NCBI RefSeq assembly: GCF_900099785.1
Contig: NZ_FNDS01000002.1
Coordinates: 62,001-126,000, forward strand
DNA length: 64,000 nt
Direction of reading: 5' to 3'
Origin: Pseudomonas panipatensis
GTDB taxonomy: Bacteria; Pseudomonadota; Gammaproteobacteria; Pseudomonadales; Pseudomonadaceae
Under the pieces are notes generated by a model. It had not been told where the DNA came from. It saw only the letters and a list, made by a program, of their open reading frames with translations, and did not search any database. Below, in pieces: positions 60,491 through 64,000 of the stretch; within the stretch, counting starts at the first letter, position 1, and every line of letters starts with the position of its first letter. A program made the translations under genes and the position numbers.

Positions 60491-60741
60491 CGCCGACAGA
60501 TCAAGCGTGCGGATCGCTTCGGGGGGAGGCGGTAATGAAGCCAAGCTAACCGTTAGAAAGCTCGCCTACCACCCTAACTAGCAGCCTAGTTCCAGAGGTT
60601 TATCGACCGCTTCTGGCCTTAAGCAGCCCCAGTTGACCCTCTCCGTCCAAGCATCTGGATTCGCCCCATGGTGCTGAACACACCCTCACGGCGGAATACA
60701 TGCCCGTCAGCATGGAGCGTATCGAAAAGGACGCACCATCC

Positions 60742-61224
60742 ATGTCTATTTCCTCTTTCACCACTTCCACACAAACCCTGCTTAACCCCACCCACTTCTA
60801 CCGCCACAAACGCCGTCTCCGCGCCTTGCTGATCGAAGGCCAGCCCTGGTTCGTCGTGCGCGATCTCGGCAAGTTGATGCAGGCCTTTCTGGAAGAGCGC
60901 CTCGCGCGCAATCTCGACCCGGACCAGCTATGCCGCGCGGTGCTGCGCGACGATAACGGCCTGGCCGAAGAGGTCGAGTTGCTCAGCGAGTCGGGGGTGT
61001 ATGCCACCTTGATTCACTTCCACCACCCGGAGAACCGTTGCATCCGCCAGTGGATCAGCCATTCGGTGGTGCCGAGCCTGCGCGATGCGTCGGGCTCGGT
61101 ATCCAGCGACGCACCGCGGCGGCGGCTGTTGCGCTGGGAGCAGCAGCAGTTGAGCGTGCTCGATTGGCAGGGGCAGGTGTGGGTGCCGCTCGGCGAGTTG
61201 CCGCAGGTGATGCGGATCGGCTGA
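60742..61224 (+). CDS. Solitary Bro-N / phage antirepressor-like protein
   Basis: 160 aa. The Bro-N fold is visible as RALLIEGQPWFVVRDLGKLMQ, ELLSESGVYATLIHFHHPENRCIRQWISHSVVPSLR (about 20-115). Unlike phage antirepressors there is no second domain, only an Arg-rich linker and a short LDWQGQVWVPLGELPQVMRIG tail. No other phage gene is nearby. Such solitary genes are common in Pseudomonas; the function is unknown. ATG at 60742 follows AAGGA. Confidence 0.8.
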   Translation: MSISSFTTSTQTLLNPTHFYRHKRRLRALLIEGQPWFVVRDLGKLMQAFLEERLARNLDPDQLCRAVLRDDNGLAEEVELLSESGVYATLIHFHHPENRCIRQWISHSVVPSLRDASGSVSSDAPRRRLLRWEQQQLSVLDWQGQVWVPLGELPQVMRIG

Positions 61225-61280
61225 GGCCCGACGCGCCGTACCCGGGCTGCGGCGCGGTTCAGTGGATGCCGGTGAACAGG

Positions 61281-61311
61281 TGGCGGATGAAGCGCCACGC
61301 GTTATCCGCCA
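61281..61311. repeat. REP-like inverted repeat
   Basis: TGGCGGAT and ATCCGCCA, perfect 8-bp arms around a centre (GAAGCG-CCA-CGCGTT) that is itself nearly paired. The right arm GCGTTATCCGCC is the same as in the elements near 35630 and 59750. It lies in the gap between the Bro-N gene and the convergent DUF533 gene. Confidence 0.65.
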
Positions 61312-61414
61312 ATCCCCATCTTTCGTGGCCGCCCCTAGGCAGTCGCAGGAGGGGTCGAGCGCAGCGATTCCCGTCGTTGTGCCTGGCCCATCCCACGGCC
61401 CCGTGGGCCGGCAT

Positions 61415-62119
61415 TCAGCCAGCCTGGCCGCCCTTGGCCTGTTGTTCCAGATGCGCTTGCAGGGTGGGGTCGAGCTTGAGCTGATAGGCCAGTTCGTCCA
61501 GGTAGGTGCGTTCGGCTTCCTGTTGGCTGTCCACCAGCAGCACGCTGGCCAGGTACATTTCCGCGGCCATGCCGGGATCGCTGGCTAAGCGGGCCACGTC
61601 GGCGGCGACCAGGGGTTTGCGCATTTCCGCATCGAGCCAGGCTTGCAGTTCCGGCTCGTCGGCGTGGCGGGCGATTTCGGCGTAGATGGCCTGCTGTTCC
61701 CGCTCATCGATGCGGCCGTCGGCCTTGGCTGCGGCAATCAGCGCGCAGAGGATGGCGTGGCTGTGCGCTTCGGCTTCGCTGCCGTCGAGCTGGTCGAGGG
61801 TGCGCGGTGCCGGCTGTGGCGCGCTGGCCTGTTGCTGCTGCCAGCTCTGGAACGCCTGGAAGGCGAGCATGCCCAGCGAGGCCAGGGCGGTGTAGCTCGC
61901 GCCACCGCGCGCGGCGCCCAGGGAGCCCGCGCCGCCCAGCAGGCCGCCGAGCAACCCGCCCAAGCCACCCACACCAGCGCCGCTGCCGCCGAGAAGACCA
62001 CCGAGCAGCCCTCCGAGGCCGCCCAGTCCGGCGTCATGTGCCTGGGCGTTGGCGCCCTGTTGTGTCAGCGACGCCTGGCCGGCGCGCAGCAGTTGTTCGA
62101 GCAGATCACTGGTGTTCAT
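61415..62119 (-). CDS. DUF533 (YebE-like) tellurite-resistance-fold protein
   Basis: 234 aa. N-terminal leader, then two near-identical Gly/Leu-rich segments (GLGGLLGGLLGG, residues about 32-44 and 52-64), a hydrophobic stretch (about 75-92) and a C-terminal helical TerB-like domain (about 118-225; ILCALIAAAKADGRIDEREQQAIYAEIARH). Matches DUF533/YebE family proteins, which may be membrane-associated. Function unknown. Confidence 0.82.
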   Translation of the reverse strand: MNTSDLLEQLLRAGQASLTQQGANAQAHDAGLGGLGGLLGGLLGGSGAGVGGLGGLLGGLLGGAGSLGAARGGASYTALASLGMLAFQAFQSWQQQQASAPQPAPRTLDQLDGSEAEAHSHAILCALIAAAKADGRIDEREQQAIYAEIARHADEPELQAWLDAEMRKPLVAADVARLASDPGMAAEMYLASVLLVDSQQEAERTYLDELAYQLKLDPTLQAHLEQQAKGGQAG

Positions 62120-62330
62120 CGCGTATTTCCTGTGGTGTCGCGGCTGATGGGCAATGCGCGGCTGACGCTAGCACAGCCCCCGAGTAGGAAATCGCCATGA
62201 GCAGGGGGGCACTCAGACGGCAATATCTGTCAGCGTTTTCCCGGCCATTTGTCGAGGAACGCCGCCTGCGCGCGATCGCCGGCGGGGCCCGCTGGCACCA
62301 GCAACGCAGGAGCAAACGAGCCAGCGCCAT

Positions 62331-62364
62331 TGATGGGTATCGCTTCGCTCAACGCCATCCTACG
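62331..62364. repeat. REP-like repeat, family A copy 2
   Basis: The core GGTATCGCTTCGCTCAACGC followed by CATCCTACG shares most positions with 13552-13583. The outer ends TGATGG and CCATC can pair. This is a familiar type of Pseudomonas intergenic repeat. Confidence 0.6.
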
Positions 62365-62417
62365 GAAGCACTGGAATCAGAACTTTCATTCTATTTAAAA
62401 GAATGCTCCTATAGATT

Positions 62418-62436
62418 TTCGATAAAGCCTATCGAA
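62418..62436. promoter_or_regulatory. Palindrome, candidate LysR operator 1
   Basis: TTCGATA-AAGCC-TATCGAA, perfect 7-bp arms, lies 70 bp before the LysR start. The same TTCGAT/ATCGAA half-sites recur at 63408-63422 before the aldehyde dehydrogenase gene, which suggests autoregulation. Confidence 0.6.
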
Positions 62437-62505
62437 TAGCCCTGGAATGCCGCCCGCGATGGCGGCACCCTGCCCTCTTCGATTCAGCCTGCGGTCCACC
62501 GCCCC

Positions 62506-63417
62506 ATGATGACGCTGCGCCAGATTCGCCATTTCATCGCCGTCGCCGAGACCGGTTCGATTTCCGCTGCCGCCCAGGCGGTGTTCATTTCCCAGTCGAC
62601 GCTGACCCTGGCCATCCAGCAATTGGAAGAAGAGATCGGCGTGCGTCTGTTCGAGCGCCATGCCAAGGGCATGACGCTGACCCACCAGGGCCATCAGTTC
62701 CTGCGCCAGGCGCACCTGATCCTGGCCACCGTGGAGAACGCCAAGCGCAGCCTGCAGCAGAGCACCGACCAGGTCGCCGGGCACTTGACCATCGGCGTGA
62801 CCAGCCTGGTCGCCGGCTATTACCTGGCCGACCTGATCAACCGTTTCCAGCGCGCCTACCCCAACGTGCAGACGCGCGTGGTGGAGGACGAGCGGCCTTA
62901 TATCGAACACCTGCTGGTCAGCGGCGAGATCGATGTCGGCGTGCTTATCCTGTCCAACCTGGAAGACCGCCACGCCCTGCAGACCGAGGTGCTGACCCAC
63001 TCGCCGCACCGCCTCTGGCTGCCGCCGCAGCATCCCTTGCTGGAGCGCGACAGTATCGCCCTGGCGGACATCGCCAGCGAGCCGCTGATCCAGCTCAACG
63101 CCGACGAGATGGGCCTGCACACCCAGCGCATCTGGTCGCGCGCCGGGCTGGTGCCGCAGGTCACGCTGCGCACCGCCTCGGTGGAAGCGGTGCGTAGCCT
63201 GGTGGCGGCCGGCCTCGGTCTGTCGATCCAGCCGGACATGACCTACCGGCCCTGGTCGCTGGAAGGCGACATCATCGAGGCAAGGCCGCTGGTGGACCTC
63301 AGCGAGCCGCTCGACGTGGGTCTGGCCTGGCGTCGCGGCACCGCGCGACCGGCGCTGGTGGACCCATTCCTGACCGTCGCCCGCGAGCAGCCGAACAGCA
63401 AGCGGCTTTCGATTTAA
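62506..63417 (+). CDS. LysR-family regulator
   Basis: 303 aa. Helix-turn-helix at residues about 5-62 (LRQIRHFIAVAETGSISAAAQAVFISQSTLTLAIQQLEEEIGVRLFERH), then a LysR effector domain (about 90-295). Its end overlaps a palindrome and is 109 bp before the aldehyde dehydrogenase gene in the same direction, which it is likely to control. Effector unknown. Two adjacent ATGs (62506 and 62509) are possible. Confidence 0.9.
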   Translation: MMTLRQIRHFIAVAETGSISAAAQAVFISQSTLTLAIQQLEEEIGVRLFERHAKGMTLTHQGHQFLRQAHLILATVENAKRSLQQSTDQVAGHLTIGVTSLVAGYYLADLINRFQRAYPNVQTRVVEDERPYIEHLLVSGEIDVGVLILSNLEDRHALQTEVLTHSPHRLWLPPQHPLLERDSIALADIASEPLIQLNADEMGLHTQRIWSRAGLVPQVTLRTASVEAVRSLVAAGLGLSIQPDMTYRPWSLEGDIIEARPLVDLSEPLDVGLAWRRGTARPALVDPFLTVAREQPNSKRLSI

Positions 63418-63422
63418 TCGAA
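63408..63422. promoter_or_regulatory. Palindrome, candidate LysR operator 2
   Basis: TTCGAT-TTA-ATCGAA, perfect 6-bp arms, overlaps the LysR stop codon and lies 105 bp before the aldehyde dehydrogenase start. The half-sites equal those at 62418-62436 but the spacer is 4 bp shorter. Confidence 0.55.
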
Positions 63423-63526
63423 GGCTGCTTTCAGTATTTAGAATTTGTCGACCTCAAGCCCGGACTCTAGTCTCTCGATCCATATAAAGGGCCAGTTCCG
63501 GGCACCGCCCTCCCCGGAGCATGCAC

Positions 63527-64000
63527 ATGGCCACCGAGAACAAGACAGAGAAGACCCGAGCCGCGAAGATGAACGCCGTTGCGAGCACCCCGACCCTCTA
63601 CACCGAGCTGCTGATCGATGGTCAGCTGACGCTTGGCCAGGGCATGCCCGAGGCGATTCTCAACCCGACCAGCGGCGAGACCCTGGTCAAGGTCACCGAC
63701 GCCTCTCTGGATCAGCTCGAACAGGCCATCGAGGCCGCGCATCGTGCCTTCCCGGCCTGGTCGCGGACCACCCCGGCACAGCGTTCCAGCATCCTGCTGG
63801 CCATCGCCGACGCCATCGACAAGCGCGCCGACAGCCTCGCCCGTCTGGAAGCGCTGAACTGCGGCAAGCCGCTGCACCTGGCGCGTCATGACGATATTCC
63901 GGCGACCGCCGATGTGTTCCGCTTCTTCGCCGGCGCGGTGCGCTGCCAGCAAGGCCAACTGGCCGGCGAATACATCCCCGGACACACCAGCATGGTGCGC
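63527..64000 (+). CDS. Aldehyde dehydrogenase, N-terminal part (runs off the window)
   Basis: The first 158 codons are open to the end of the window: LYTELLIDGQLTLGQGMPEAILNPTSGETLVKVTDAS, then AIEAAHRAFPAWSRTTPAQRSSILLAIADAIDKRADSLARLEALNCGKPL and DIPATADVFRFFAGAVRCQQG. This resembles the aminobutyraldehyde / betaine aldehyde dehydrogenase group (PatD-like), but the catalytic Cys lies beyond the edge. GGAG lies 7 bp before the ATG at 63527 and too near the ATG at 63521, so 63527 is chosen. A basic Lys/Arg-rich leader of about 20 residues precedes the domain. Confidence 0.8.
   Translation, partial: MATENKTEKTRAAKMNAVASTPTLYTELLIDGQLTLGQGMPEAILNPTSGETLVKVTDASLDQLEQAIEAAHRAFPAWSRTTPAQRSSILLAIADAIDKRADSLARLEALNCGKPLHLARHDDIPATADVFRFFAGAVRCQQGQLAGEYIPGHTSMVR

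Larger units (their letters stand above)
62120..62505. other. 386-bp intergenic region with a REP-like element and promoter palindromes
   Basis: No gene is supported. It holds the second family-A REP-like copy (62331-62364), an inverted repeat CATTCT-N7-AGAATG (62387-62405) and the LysR-type palindrome at 62418. The AT content rises sharply from about 62370, fitting the promoter of the LysR gene at 62506. Confidence 0.6.

Overview
The window is high-GC Pseudomonas chromosome, most like the P. aeruginosa / P. citronellolis / P. nitroreducens branch. This is judged from gene content and order, not from a search. From 1 to about 27.8 kb the order rsmJ, PEP-mutase-like, DUF72, small hypothetical, tsaB, adk, ppc, cadR/cadA, QEGLA protein, TetR, lysS, prfB, wspRFEDCBA matches what I recall of the PA3680-PA3708 segment of PAO1. 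Housekeeping genes (rRNA and tRNA modification, adenylate kinase, PEP carboxylase, LysRS, RF2 with its programmed frameshift) sit beside a Cd/Zn/Pb efflux pair and the complete Wsp surface-sensing, c-di-GMP chemosensory operon.

From about 28 to 51.3 kb lies a block that I believe is not at this site in PAO1. The MFS / GMC oxidoreductase / LysR triplet that follows wspA there (PA3709-PA3711, from memory) is found here only at 51.4-55.9 kb. The block carries a YkgJ protein, an rRNA-methyltransferase-like protein, DNA polymerase II (polB), the rRNA hydroxylase rlhA, a CAP-domain protein, and then a p-cresol catabolic island. The island consists of pobA with an orphan tatA, pobR, an outer-membrane MetA-type barrel, a sigma-54 activator of the DmpR/XylR class, pchA-pchC-pchX-pchF, a further periplasmic cytochrome c and a chemoreceptor. 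The logic is p-cresol to 4-hydroxybenzaldehyde (PchCF), to 4-hydroxybenzoate (PchA), to protocatechuate (PobA), with electrons passed to periplasmic cytochromes. A GNAT enzyme, a cysteine-rich winged-helix regulator with a periplasmic partner, and a solute-binding protein close the block.

From 56 to 60.5 kb a TetR gene is divergent from a four-gene operon (old-yellow-enzyme-type reductase, two SDRs, HCCA-isomerase-like protein) whose local composition looks less GC-rich than its surroundings. The right end holds a solitary Bro-N protein, a DUF533 protein, a LysR regulator and the start of an aldehyde dehydrogenase that runs off the window.

The most interesting point is in the pch island. PchF, the FAD subunit of an enzyme known to be periplasmic in P. 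putida, has no signal peptide. PchX, encoded immediately upstream, has a twin-arginine signal, and a stand-alone TatA gene follows pobA. This suggests hitchhiker Tat export of the flavoprotein. Other leads are a candidate 21-codon leader peptide ahead of pchA, an upstream inverted repeat plus two sigma-54-like promoters, a matched pair of LysR-type palindromes, an HExxxH metalloprotease motif in the QEGLA protein, and two decayed REP-like repeat families. No rRNA, tRNA, CRISPR array, insertion sequence or integrase was seen.
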